Source: Neonectria sp. B-13 (taxonomy: Eukaryota; Ascomycota; Sordariomycetes; Hypocreales; Nectriaceae). From it: a DNA stretch of 64,000 nucleotides. Under the pieces are notes generated by a model. It saw only the letters and a list, made by a program, of their open reading frames with translations, was not told the DNA's origin and searched no databases. Location: NCBI GenBank assembly GCA_002682825.1, contig NOKP01000018.1:494099-558098 (forward strand). The letters run 5' to 3'. The position numbers and the translations under genes are program-made. Shown here piece by piece: positions 34,471 through 46,210 of this stretch. Position 1 is the first letter of the stretch, and each line of letters starts with the position of its first letter.

Positions 34471-34494
34471 TCTGTCTGTCTGTCTATCTGTCTA
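34471..34494. repeat. (TCTG)n microsatellite
   Basis: About six tetranucleotide units with one TCTA variant. Confidence 0.85.
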
Positions 34495-35427
34495 GAACAA
34501 AGATGCCAAGAATAGGTAAGTAGACTAGGACCTGAGATGGTCACAGACAGACACGGACGGACATGCCGGATGCGAGGGGGATTGAGAGCATCAAAGATGC
34601 GGGCCAAAGCTGTTGGGCACACCAACCCCGGCTGCCTTGCATCGCCTTACTAGGCTAGATACGTACTTGCTCATGTACAAGTAGATGCAGGTCATCCATC
34701 GGCCGGCAGGCTGTGCTGCAAGGGTCGCGTGGTGAAAAAGCCCGTTCTGGAGGCTTCGTTGAAGGGGAGAGGTTGACGATTGATTGGGAGGCCGCTAGGA
34801 CTTTGGTGGCCGATCTGGCGGGTGATGCAACGGCGGGGCTAGCACTGTGCGGCTACCTAGCTCACACGCTAGCTCCAGGCCCAGCAGCCCGTACGCCGTC
34901 CGCATGACAGCCTCCCGCGCACGGTGGCGCTGCAGGTCACACCCACACCCGAGCCCACGACGGACAACCCGCTGACGCCCCAGGTACCGACGCCATGGTC
35001 CACCAATACGACAACCTGCAACACTCTCTCGATGCCGCCATCTCGCGCACGCATACTTACTGTCCGTAGGTACGGCGCACGGCCTCGCAGTTCGCCCGCG
35101 CGCGGGCTCTGCCGAAGGACTTGCATCGCAGCCGAGCCAATCTTGTCGTCAAGCTGGGCCGGCGATCAGTCATGGACTCGATTAGCCCGATGGCCTCGAT
35201 TAGCCGCGGATGGATGGGCGGATGCCGTCGTTGACGCGCTTCGCTTGTCGATGGAAGTCTAGGTTGGACTGGCAACCAGCCAAGCGGCTTCAACTTGCTT
35301 TCTTTGTCTTTGAAAGAAAAGTCTTTGAAAGAAAGACCCAGCCCGGGTTGTGCTGCACCACCCACCCACCTACTCACCCTCTCCGCCTCCTCGTCCCTCC
35401 CGTCCTTTGTCTGCCTCCCTCTGCTGC

Positions 35428-35460
35428 CTCTCTCTCTCTCTCTCTCTCCTCGTCTCTCTC
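35428..35460. repeat. (TC)n microsatellite
   Basis: Long dinucleotide tract in the leader region of the downstream coiled-coil gene. Confidence 0.85.
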
Positions 35461-36302
35461 TCCATCTCCAGAAATGACCTCCCTTAATGAGACATGGAGG
35501 GCCACGCGCGTCTCGCATCCACCTCGCCGAGCCTCGTGGGAGTCGATGAGTACCACACCGGACTCCAGACAGTCAACCACGGTCACTTCAGCTCTCTCCA
35601 TCCCACCCTCCCGGGTCCGCGCCTTGAGAATTGTACACTTTCTCCTTCTTCTGGCCCCCAAGTTGGCCTTGCTGCCCCCGACTTCCCGACACAGTGACTC
35701 CCTCTCTCTTCCGTCGAGCCACACGCTCTATCCAAGCCACAACCAACATGGTCTTATCCAGTACCCGGTTGCAGTCCGAGGCCATCTGCCACAGCCTCGT
35801 GCTTGTTGCTTGTCTATTTTGCTTCCCGGTCCGGTGGCGACCTGGCTGCCTCGCCCAGGTGAGTGCCTAGATGACAGTCAGTCCTTCTGTGTGTCCCTCT
35901 GGGTGCCCTTCTGAGTGCACTTCTCACTGCCCTTTAAGACTGAGGCTCCCGCTCCCGCTCGAGCCACGCCTATCACCTTCTTTGATCACCTGCATTAGTC
36001 TAGTGCCTCTTCGTCCATCCTCCAGGTCATCGGTATCTCGACTTGAAAAGGGTGCTCTCGAGGCCAGTCAGTACTTGATCTACTCGTGTCCCACTTCCCA
36101 GATACCGTTCTTTCAGTGTCTCCCTTCACTTACATCATTCCTCTTTGTCTTCGTGCCATCTCACTCAAACTACACAACTCTGAGTTGTCACTAGCATCCA
36201 CCTCTCAAGTCTCCGCAACATCGTGCGGCAGCTCTTTCAACGGCGGGCTGCAACCCGTCGATCCTATTAGTTACCACATCGAAACCTTCGAAATCTTCCC
36301 CG

Positions 36303-36956
36303 ATGTCTAGACGCTGCTACGTCGAGACGGACCCCGACGGCCGAAAGCAATTTGTCTCCATCAAGCGCTCCAAATCCTACGGCCATCACACCCACCGCCA
36401 CTCATGCGACTACTACACCGTCAGTCGGGAGGAATGGAAGGCGCTTGCGGAACGGAACCGTGCCTTGGAAGAAGCCAACCAGGCCTTTGGCATTCAGAAC
36501 GATACCCTTAGGGCAAACCTCTCTATCGCCCAGGCCGAGGCTCATCGCCTAGCCCACGCCGTTGTTCCCCAACTCCAAGAGCAGGTTGCAACTCTCTCTG
36601 CCGAGAACCAGGCCCTCCGCTTTTCTCTCGAAAACTCCACCGGTTCCCATCGCGAGATTGCCAAGCTGCGACACAAGATTTCCAAGCTCGAAAAGGAGAA
36701 CCAGCATGCCAAGGACGAAAACTTGGACCTCAGGCACAGGCTGCGCGAGCTGTCGAAGCAAGTGGACCAAGGGCTCAACCGACGGGTCGCGGAACTGACC
36801 AAGGAGGTCGAATACTGGAGTAACCAGCGCCGGTTCTGGAAGACCAAGTTTGAGGAGCTACAAGAGCGATTCAACGGGTTGTTCAGCATCCTGGATGCCA
36901 AGACGGAGAAGATTGAGGTCTACGAGGATATCCTGAGGAGGCATCACATTTTATAA
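36303..36956 (+). CDS. Fungal coiled-coil protein of unknown function
   Basis: Uninterrupted 217-residue frame. The first 45 residues are basic and His-rich (RSKSYGHHTHRHSCDYYTVS), followed by almost continuous heptad-like helix to the C-terminus (EEWKALAERNRALEEANQAF; KLRHKISKLEKENQHAKDEN; LRHRLRELSKQVDQ), so a rod-like dimer or oligomer is expected. The last 40 residues are aromatic-rich (EYWSNQRRFWKTKFEEL) and end RRHHIL. No enzyme motif. The family appears to be fungal-specific from its character; no name can be given. The start ATG follows a long CT-rich leader with ATC-rich context, and no upstream in-frame extension exists. Confidence 0.82.
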   Translation: MSRRCYVETDPDGRKQFVSIKRSKSYGHHTHRHSCDYYTVSREEWKALAERNRALEEANQAFGIQNDTLRANLSIAQAEAHRLAHAVVPQLQEQVATLSAENQALRFSLENSTGSHREIAKLRHKISKLEKENQHAKDENLDLRHRLRELSKQVDQGLNRRVAELTKEVEYWSNQRRFWKTKFEELQERFNGLFSILDAKTEKIEVYEDILRRHHIL

Positions 36957-38378
36957 TCTGGGTGGTGCTGTTCCTTTCTTTTACGTTCATCCCTTCAACG
37001 TCTTCAGTTTTTTGCGGTTTGTTTGGTTTCCTTTGATCCGCGCAACAACCAGACATCCATCCCCGCTTTGTTAGCCTTTTTACGACTCATGAGGTCCATT
37101 TGACGCGACGATTATTTCTTTGATGAACTTTGGGTTTTGGATTTTAGTGTAAGAGATACCTCCCCCCACTGTTCTTAATGAGGCGTTACTAATAAGTTCC
37201 TCAGATGGGCAATGTTATAGATAGATGCTGGAGGATATCATTAGACTTGGGGGGTTCCCAACCCCATGCGACGCTGTTTTTTAGTTCCTTGATTTGGATC
37301 TTTGTTTCCAGACAGTTACCCTTGTCAAGGTGGAGGAACAGTAAGGGAAATGCGGAGGGGACAGAATCACGTCTCCCTTAGGTAACTGACCAAGGCGAGT
37401 CACGAAGAAATATATTTATACGTGACCGCGTGCGAACTGGGCTCTTGACGATTGGATCGCGTGATGTAGTCGTGCTTTGTCTCGGAGGGTTTTTGGATAG
37501 TGGATGGATGGGGTCATGTGAAACAATGCTCTTACAGCATCTTTACAAAGAGACCCGTGATGGGAGCCGCGACGCTAATTGGATGTCAGCGCTGACCAGC
37601 TGGGATGGGTATCTTCTTTTAGTCCGCTTTGTATACAGTAAGCAATCATTTTACTGCAACTTTGAACTTGGTAAATTGGACTAACATGAATGCCTGGTTG
37701 GTGAGAAAGCTAGACTCTGTACGGTCAAAGTTGTGGCGTGGTATGGGACATGTCCGTCTAACCTATCAAAAATATAAGATCCAGCACGAGCGAGGCGTTA
37801 TACTAGAGTTGCGAGCGGCAGATTGCTATTCTGCACAGTACGAAGTAATAAGAGCATTTTGTTTTTTTAAGGCCTTAGTTGATACCATCAGGTAGATCAA
37901 ACAACGCACTTGAACCTAAAAACTAGGTGCCCTAACCTATCCTAAACACTAACCCCAGCTACTAATTCTATGGCTTTCATATCATCTTAATGATGGTAAT
38001 AAGGAATAAAATTGATGTTGCTGTTATTGAGAGACATTAGGTAGGGTAGTCACAGAAGATCGTAGCACAGTCCTCGCTAAAGCCCAAATGTATAGGGTAG
38101 CCGTTTTATCCAGATGGAGCACGCACCACCACAACGTACGAGCACCACCCGACAACCACTCCACGGGGCGATGCAAGTCGCGTTACATGAGCTCAGAGCC
38201 CAGATAAAGGGATGGCGAAGGAAAACATAGAAAAGGGGGCCGCTGTACGTTCGACGTAGACTTGGATTCTTTTGAACCGACTAATTGTTCCAAACACGCT
38301 GAGAGGTATCTTTATATGTGTACACAAAACACGCAACATCGTCGCCAGCCATGACAAAGAAAACCACCATACATCTCA
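36957..38378. other. Convergent intergenic region, partly AT-rich
   Basis: About 1.4 kb between convergent genes. Roughly 37600-38060 is clearly AT- and TA-richer than its surroundings and shows no open frame, which may reflect an old mutated repeat. No family can be assigned. Confidence 0.45.
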
Positions 38379-41300
38379 TCAGGCATGTGCCTCCGCCGCT
38401 TCCAGATCCGCCAGCGGCACGTATCCCTCCTCTTTGTTGGCACCTCTCGACCTCCCGAACGTCTCGCGACACCAACCGACGACACCACGACCACCCATCC
38501 AGCGCAGGCCGCCCTTGGGCTCGGCGGCCTCGTCCATCCACCGGGGGCGCTTCCAGAACTTGAGCAGCAGGCTGCTGACTACGACGCTGACACTGCTAGA
38601 GGCCATGGCGAAGCCGGCCATCATAGGGTGCATGTGGAAGCCGAGCGGTAGGAAGAAGCCCATGGCAATGGGCAGCCCGATGACGTTGTACATGCAAGCC
38701 CACGCGAGGTTGAGCTTGATGCGCCGGAAGATGTGGCGCGAGAGATGAAGTGCCGCAGGAATATCCATGAGGTCCGTTGAGCGCATGAGCACCACGTCAG
38801 CCGCCTCCATGGCCACGTCGGTACCGCTGGCCATGGCGATGCCGACGTCGGCCGTCGCGAGGGCGGGCGAGTCGTTGATGCCGTCACCCACCATCCCGAC
38901 GATCTCGCCGCGCGCCTGAATCTGCTTAATGATCGCCTGCTTCTGGTCGGGGCTGACGCCGGCGTAGACGGTATCGGGGGAGATTCCCACGGCCGCAGCG
39001 ACCGCCAATGCCGTCGACCTCTGGTCGCCTGTTACGATGGCCGTCTTGATGCCCATGCGGTGAAGGACCGAGATGACTGCCGCCGCTCCATCTTTGATGG
39101 AGTCGGCCAGGCAAAGGTGGCCGGTATACTCGCCGTCGACGGCGATGAAGATGTTGGTGGTACCAGATGCAGGGGCCTTGGAGGAAGCCTTGGAGGCGCT
39201 CGAGTTGAGATGCTCTGACGTCTCGACGGCATCCTCGGGGATCTGGACTCCGTTGTCTCGCAGGTACGCAACGTTTCCGAGGAGAACACGGTAACGAGTA
39301 CGCTCCGCCGTAGCCGGTTCGACCAGAGCATTGACGCCCTTGCCGACAGCGGCCTTGAACTCCCCAGCGCTGCCCTCGATGGTGCCCTCGGCGTCCAAGT
39401 CGAGCTCGTGTCGAGCAGCGGCCAGGATGGCCTTGCCCACAGGATGCTCGCTGCCCATTTCCGCAAGCCCGACAACAGTCCACCAGAGCCTCCGTCGTCG
39501 CTCGTTGTCTTGCCAGTGAATCTCCAGGTTGGCCTCGGCAACGCTCATCTTGCCATGGGTGATCGTGCCAGTCTTGTCCAGGACAATCTGCGTGACCTTG
39601 GTGGTCCTCTCCAGAGCGGCACCACCCTTGATCAGGATGCCGTTCTCGGCACCCACACCCGTGCCGACCATGACGGCGGTTGGGGTTGCCAGGCCAAGAG
39701 CACAGGGGCAGGCGAATACGATGACGGATATGCACAGCTTCACGCAGATCATGATCTTGCCGCCACTGGCGTCCTGGAGGAAGATCTTGGGCGGGTTCGG
39801 CAGCACGTGGCTGAGCACCATCCAGCCGAGGAAGGTGATGCATCCAAGGACGAGAATCGTAGGAACAAAGTAGCCCGCGAGGGTATCGGCGAGCTGTTGG
39901 ATCGGCGCCCGAGTGGTTTGCGCATCCTGGACCAGCTTGACGATCTGACTGAGCTGCGTGTCGCGTCCGGCGCGAGTGACTCGGAAGTCGACTCGGCCAT
40001 CACCGTTGACGGTACCACCGATGAGGTTGTCTCCCTCGCGCTTCTGCACGGGCATGGCCTCGCCCGTGACCATACTCTCGTCGAGATAGGTCTCGCCGCG
40101 AAGGAGAACTCCGTCGGCCGGGAGCTTATCACCAGGCCGGATAATAACAATGTCGCCAACCTGCAACAGCTCCGTGGGAATCACCTTTTCTTCATATGCC
40201 GAGCCGCCCATTCCGGGCGCTGCGGGCGTCTTCGGAGTCTCCGGAGCCTTGGAGTCCGCCCAGCGCTCGGTAGCCTTTTCGACTGCAATAGGGTCTGTAT
40301 AGATGGTCGCCATTGAGGGGGCTAGTGACATGAGGCGAGAGAGAGCTCTCGAAGTCTGACCCTTGGCACTGTTCTCCAGGTAACGACCAAGTGTGATGAA
40401 CGTAATCAACATGGTACTCGTATCAAAAATGGTGCTCGGTCTTGAGTGAGGAGCCACCGCTAGTGATACAACCATGGTCAGGATACTGAAGAAAAAGGCA
40501 CACGACGTGCCGAGGATAACAAGTACATCCATGGTGGGGGAACCGTGCTTGATAGACTTGTAGGCGGAGACGTAAAATCGCTTTCCAATGCCAAATTGGA
40601 CGGGTATCGTAAGAACCAAGCAGATGACGTCCCCGAGATACAGACCTGATAATAATTTAAAGCCTCCAAAATCAAGTTTGGGTGAACACATTGGGAGGAT
40701 CATGCCAATGATGAAGACAGGAATCGCAAAGGCCAACGACACCCGGAAGGCGGTCCGCCATTCATTAATCTCGCGCGTCTTGGCCAGTGACTCGAGCTGG
40801 GCATTATTGTCGTGGTTGTCCGCCACGAGGGCGTTGAGCCCTTGAGCTTCCACCGCCTCGACAATCCCCCGCAGGCCGATCACATCGGGCTGGTGGGTAA
40901 CGGTAAGACGGGACGTTGCCAGGCTGACTGACGCCGAGTCAATGCCAGGGAGCGCCAGCAATGCAGGTTCCAAAGCTTGCGCCGCAGCTGCGTCAGGAAC
41001 GCCAAAGATCTTAAATTGCGACGTTGACGACCCGCCTTGGAGGTCGCCAGCGTACTGGGTAGATATGATCTTGCCATCGAATCCTCGGTCGTCAATCGTT
41101 TCAATAATCTGTTCGGGTGAGAGCTTCGTGACGTCGTGCGTGATCACGGCTCGCTCCGCTAACAAGCTGATGTTGAATTTGAGGACACCGGCAAGACCCT
41201 TGAATCCTCCTTCCACAGCCGAGGTGCAGGCACCACAGGTCATTCCCTCGATGGCTACTGTAGTGGCAGCGATATTGGTTGTGCGCTCGGAAGCCTTGGC

Positions 41301-42006
41301 CGCCTTGTCCGTCTTGCCAGTGTCGATAATCTCGGCGTCGAAGCCACGGTCCTCGATGATCTCCGCGATCTGCTCGGCGGATAGAAGAGTCGGGTCGTGC
41401 TCGATGACGGCTCGCTCCGAGAGCAGGGAGATGCTGAAGTGCTTGACGCCAGGCACGTCCTTGAAGCCGCCCTCGACAGCCGAGGTGCAGGCGCCGCAGG
41501 TCATGCCCTCAATGGCCACGGTGGTGGTCGCAAAACCATCGTCGTCTTCCTGGGCCTGGTTGTTGGGAAATCGGGTGACGGCAGGGCTCGGAAGGTCGGT
41601 AGAGAGGACTTCGGCGTCGAAGCCGCGATCGTCGATGATTTCTTGGATCTGGGCGGCGCTGATGATCTGGGGGTTGTGCATGACGACGGCGCGCTCCATG
41701 ACGAGGCTTACGGAGACGTTGCCCACACCGCTGACGCCCTTGAAGCCAGCTTCAACAGCAGAAGTGCAAGCGCCGCAACTGTCGCAGAAAGCCGCGTGTT
41801 AGTCAAGTCCAGGCGAGGGTGGGAGAGATGGCGAGCAGCAGCACGAGTGGCTGGTAGCTCGGAATATCGGAATTAAGTTGGGATTGGACTCACGTCATGC
41901 CCTCCACGCGGAGCGTCGTAGTCGCCATGTGGGCACTTTTCGGAGCGGCCAGGCCTGCACCTTGTTCCTCCTCCTTCGAGGGGATCTGGATATATGAGGG
42001 GGCCAT
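38379..42006 (-). CDS. CCC2: CCC2-type Cu+-transporting P1B-type ATPase
   Basis: Two exons (41894-42006 and 38379-41778) encode 1170 residues. The enzyme pumps Cu+ into the secretory pathway for loading onto cuproproteins. It has three N-terminal heavy-metal-associated domains, each with MTCGACTSAVE (metal-binding CxxC), plus a fourth HMA-like region (about 285-355) lacking the Cys pair. The membrane part carries the copper-selective CPC motif (FACPCALGLATP, about 727). The soluble part carries the TGE actuator loop (TGEAMPV), phosphorylation site DKTGT (about 771), the SEHPVG nucleotide-binding motif and the GDGINDSPAL hinge (about 1002). The 115-nt intron splits the first GMTC motif (GGCATGAC/TTGCGG). 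ATG 42006 was chosen because the frame from it is open into the first HMA; an internal ATG just before ATTTLRVEGMT is the alternative. Gene name is by family; yeast CCC2 has two HMA domains. Confidence 0.93.
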
Positions 42007-44870
42007 TGTCCTCTGGATTGTGCCGGACGTCTCGCTGGTGAAGGCCGGGCGGGTTCGCCTTGTCGTTGGGGGGGTTCTTGTGGTTCTTTATCAATCCCTC
42101 GTTATCGTCTAGGCGCAGGCATGTCGTGGGGGATGGCGTCGTTATGTATGCGGAAGTATTGATAATCGCGCTGGCGCAGCCGTTGCGATCGCGAACTAGC
42201 GAGAGAAGGGAAAGGACGGATCAGATAATTAATAAAAACTGACGATATCGACTAATGGCGCCAGCGGGGGACCCTTCAAAGACCGGCTTCTCGGGTGGCG
42301 GGTCGGTGGGATGATGAGAGAGGGTTTTAATAATCGAGGCTGGGCTAGGGAACGGGAGGAGAATATTGGTCAGCTAAAGGGAGGAGGAGAGAATGGAATG
42401 ACAGGAGGTGAAGAAGAATAAAAGAAGAGGAAATGCAGACACCGGGACATGGATGAGATGAGATGAGACGAAACAGGATCTCGGGGCTTTATGGGAAGGG
42501 AGTCTGGCTCACCAACTGTATCCGTAGGTCTGTAACAGTCTGAGACTTGGCGGAGATGGCGGGCTTCGGAGGGTCGGGCTTCGCTTGGAGGAGAGATGCT
42601 GGAGATGCTGCTAGATTGGGGGGTTTCTACCGGGGGACGAGAAATCTCTAGCCTTTCTAGCCCGTCTAGCCTCTTGATTGTTCGTGGTAGGATCAACAAG
42701 GGGCCTGTTACAAGCTGCGGCAGGGGCTTCCCGTTGGTGGATTCTCGTGTGTCGGATACCGGGAGTCACAGGTCGGAAAGCTCCAGCGGCTGGCTGTCAG
42801 GGAGTTTGGGAAGCGAAGCGCTGGCCCAATATACTCCGCCAGGAGGAGGAGGCAGTGGCACGGACTGTCGAGAGCTGAGAGCTGAGAGCTGAGAGGCTTG
42901 GAGATGGCGTGTGACTGTGACAACAGGCCGACGAAAGAGGCTTGTCTCGGTGGACAGGCTAGTTTACCCTCCCCCTTCACGCCCGCTGCTGATACAGCTA
43001 CGAAGCCGAGCTGCGACGCCGATGAAGCCCGCAAGGGAAACCCGCTGCAAAGTGCGCTGGGACCCTAAACGTTCCCTGTTCCCGGCTGCGGAATCCGCGG
43101 AGCTCTCCACCGGCCAGTTGGATGGACGCTCTTGTTGAAACGCGATTGGCTCCGAGCCTGTGGCCGTTGCCGTGTTATGTCGGTGGGTGGGTGGCGGTGG
43201 TGGTGGGAGCGGTGGATGCTACTGCAAAGCACAAGGATGCATGGATGGATCTCGACAAATCTACTGCCGCGATTCAAACATCAGATTGTCCACCCGCCTT
43301 TATACTTGGTCCCCTTCTCCCTCTTCTCAGCTTCCCGGGCAAAAGAGGACAACAAACACCAGGCACAACTGCGCCTGCGCCCTGTCCAAATCTCCTCCTC
43401 CCCCCCACGATTGCGCCATTCCCTGGTCCGCAAGACGCAACTGCCGATCGCTCTCCGCGCAACATGAGCGTCACCCAACTTTTTGGTGGTTTATTGGCAC
43501 TAGAGACCACCGGCCGATATCTTAGCCTCAGCTTCAAGCCATATTCTGTCTCGAACTGCATATATACACTGCCGATCCACGCCGCTTGTCGTGTTTCTTG
43601 TCTCTTGGTTCATTGCGATCGGTCGCCATGCTTTGTCTGCTTTGACAAAACGTCTTACCGGCGTATGTGGTGTGCTGACATGTCGCCGTCACAAGATTTA
43701 CGTGAGATGAGATTTTTAAACCTCCCGTCCGGATCCTACCTGTTCCGGGGAAATCATCATTTGGGGCTGGGGCTAAATATCGTCCACCGTAATCCCATCC
43801 GTATTGCGCTGGTACACGTGAGACGAGGCTGGGGCGAGCTCAAAGCAAGCTCCAATCCAGCTCTTTCTTCTAAGCCACTTACTTGTTGCTGCAGTTCTCG
43901 CTTTCTATATTTGACAACCCGCATTACCTGAGAAACCCTGACCCAAGAGCTACCTCGTGTTTGAGGTAATACTGTCTTGGATCCCCGCCCGCTCTAGTAG
44001 ACCCTTCCTTAATACGTCCAACTGCAGAGCATCCATGCCTGGGTCATAATCAACGCATGCACGTGCTGCCCGTTTCATTGCTACAACGATTCCCATCACT
44101 CGGAAGTTGGTCCAATTTGTGGTTCTCGAGCCCCATGGCAGTTTTGGGAGCTTCTTGCGAGCTCGGGAACATGTAATTCGCACATCACACCATCACCATC
44201 TGCTCATGGCGCTGATATAGCTCTTATCCACGGAGCCCAATCAGCCTTGATTTCATAGTCTTGTTTCTCTCAACGTATTTGCCCATCATCGACTATGGTC
44301 GTAGTTGTGTCATTTTGACCCAGCGATGCCTCTGCATTTTTCATGGTTGTCTAAGTCTGAACTATCCGGGTTGCGAACCCATTGCGGGATAGAACGTGAA
44401 GTTAACGCCCCTCCGTAAGGATACAAGCATACTGGCACGCAAGACGACACTCAAACACAAATGCGCACTTAAAATGCGCACAATCAGCACGTTTTCACAG
44501 CAAAGCCTAGGATGAACTTTTCCCACCAGATGCTACAGGGTAAGCAACTTGTCAACATTCACTAGCGAGTACCCCACAGAGCACCACCCCACCACGGCAC
44601 ACGCCAAAGCCCCGCGCACGCCACAGCTGCTTGCCTGCTCCAGCCTCACCTTCAAACGAGCCTCATCAGCCATCACCATCTGAGTTCAACATCCAACATA
44701 CCAACCATTCAACTCTTTCACAGCTCAAGAGCGCTTCAATAGGACTTGCCTTCGCTGCATAAACAATCCGTACAGCTCAAGGAGACTCCTTCTTGACCTG
44801 GAAAGCGCTTGGACATCGTCTCCGCGTCCTCCAACCCCGCGAGGCGGCACGCCTCACGCGCTTGCCCACC
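42007..44870. other. Long intergenic region between divergent genes
   Basis: About 2.9 kb shared upstream region of the copper ATPase and COP9 subunit 7 genes. It contains many overlapping open frames up to 269 codons (plus strand 43122-43931), none with a recognisable domain or consistent coding character. No repeat family or RNA gene was seen. Confidence 0.45.
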
Positions 44871-45743
44871 ATGGAGCAGACCAAGGCTCTCAACGCTCTC
44901 GAGGTACGTCCGCGGATAGTCTGTTTGCACGGTCGCCTCTCTGACTTCCCATAGCCGTTCCTCGCGCTCTCTAAATCGGCCTCATCTCCCCGCGCCGCAG
45001 TCGACCTGGTCACCCGTGCCACCTCAGCGCCAAACACCTTCCTCTTCGCCGAACTCCTCGACACGCCCGCCATCCAGTCCCTCGCCTCCTCGCCCGAATC
45101 CGCACCACACCTCACCCTCCTCCAGATCTTCTCCCATGGCACATACGCCACCTACCGCAGCACCCCGGGCCTCCCTCCGCTCGCCGATGCCCAGGCCCGC
45201 AAGCTCCGCCAGCTCTCCCTCCTGGCCCTCGCCCGCGACCGCCAAAATCTCTCCTACGACGCCCTCCAGAAGGCCCTAGACCTCCCAGACACCCGAGACC
45301 TCGAGGCCCTTGTCATATCCGCCGTGTACGCCGGCTTACTCCACGCCACACTCGACCCTGCCCGTGCAGCAGTCCAAGTCTCAAGCGTTGCGCCCCTACG
45401 AGACCTCCCCCCCGGCGCTATTCCTGACATGATTACCGCCCTCAGCACGTGGGCTGACCGCTGCACCTCTACGCTTGGGGGTCTTGAGGACCAGATGAAG
45501 GAGATCCGAACTGCGGCGGCTGTGCGACAGCGTGATCAGCGAGCCACTGACGATAAGCTCCAGCAGCTGATGGCTGACTCCCCAGATGGCGGTAGGAAGT
45601 ACGAGACGGCCGGCATGACACGGGAGATGCTTGCTCGTAGGGGGTTTAACAAGCGGTCGGTTATGGACGTGGCCAGCCTTGTCGACAGCGAGAGCATGGA
45701 CGTGGACGAGCCCGAGGAGAGGGCCAACAAACGCAAGATGTAG
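44871..45743 (+). CDS. csnG: COP9 signalosome subunit 7 (PCI domain)
   Basis: Two exons (44871-44903 and 44955-45743) encode 273 residues. CSN7 is a PCI-domain subunit of the COP9 signalosome, which removes Nedd8 from cullins and so controls cullin-RING ubiquitin ligases; in fungi it influences development and light responses. The PCI region spans about residues 45-165, with the characteristic LLQIFSHGTYATYRS, ARKLRQLSLLALARDRQNLS and DLEALVISAVYAGLLHATLD (winged-helix part). It is followed by a C-terminal helix (TSTLGGLEDQMKEIRTAAAV) and an acidic tail ending in NKRKM. The 51-nt intron has GTACGT, a CTGAC branch and an ATAG acceptor. The short first exon (MEQTKALNALE) matches the expected N-terminal helix, which supports the start. 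Confidence 0.9.
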
Positions 45744-46210
45744 AGGGACAAACCTACTACTGGTGTATTCGATAGACACTTTAAACCCGCATCACGACGA
45801 GCCATGAACGTATTTAGACGACATTAACGCCTGTTTGTTAACCTTAATTAGTACAAAGTCCCACTTTGCATCCTTGTTCCCTCCCAACTCCCAGAGGGTG
45901 ATATAAAAAAGAGTGGTAACCAGAAACCTCGAGATGCAGATTCGAAGCCCCGGGTCCAGTGAATAGTCTACGTACAAGCCCTAGATGGTACAACAAATAA
46001 AAAATCCGACGCCGTAGTCCGCAAAAAAAAAGAATTCCATCCCTTTGACCAAGTCATATGGTATAGTTGCCAAATCAGGCACTCAAAATCATGACGGTCG
46101 TGAATTTTGCCCTCCCAGAAATCATCACAGAGATTGTGGGGTAACGAAAGAAATCGGGCGGCCACTAACGGCCTGCATCATTGGCCGCGATAAAGAGTGT
46201 GAGTACTCGC
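45744..46210. other. Convergent intergenic spacer
   Basis: About 470 bp holding two 3'UTRs. A GATTCGAAGCC string at about 45931 was examined as a possible tRNA B-box and rejected. Confidence 0.55.

Larger units (their letters stand above)
33987..36302. other. Long intergenic region
   Basis: About 2.3 kb. The first part contains a 310-nt stop-free stretch (34110-34419) that could be an alternative last exon of the Cys/His-rich gene. The rest is the CT-rich promoter and leader of the coiled-coil gene, with two pyrimidine microsatellites (34471-34494 and 35428-35460). No other supported coding region. Confidence 0.45.

Noticed and set aside
37600..38060. Possible RIP-mutated transposon in an AT-rich patch
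   Set aside because: Too short, with no terminal repeats or residual transposase frame; only the base-composition shift can be supported.
39408..40316. 302-codon plus-strand open frame
   Set aside because: Antisense to the copper ATPase; no domain, and composition follows the complementary codons.
40942..41802. 286-codon plus-strand open frame with repeated PSMATVV-like segments
   Set aside because: Its repeats are simply the complement of the duplicated HMA domains of the ATPase.
43122..43931. 269-codon plus-strand open frame in the ATPase/CSN7 spacer
   Set aside because: No recognisable motif, no splice partners and uneven composition; treated as chance.
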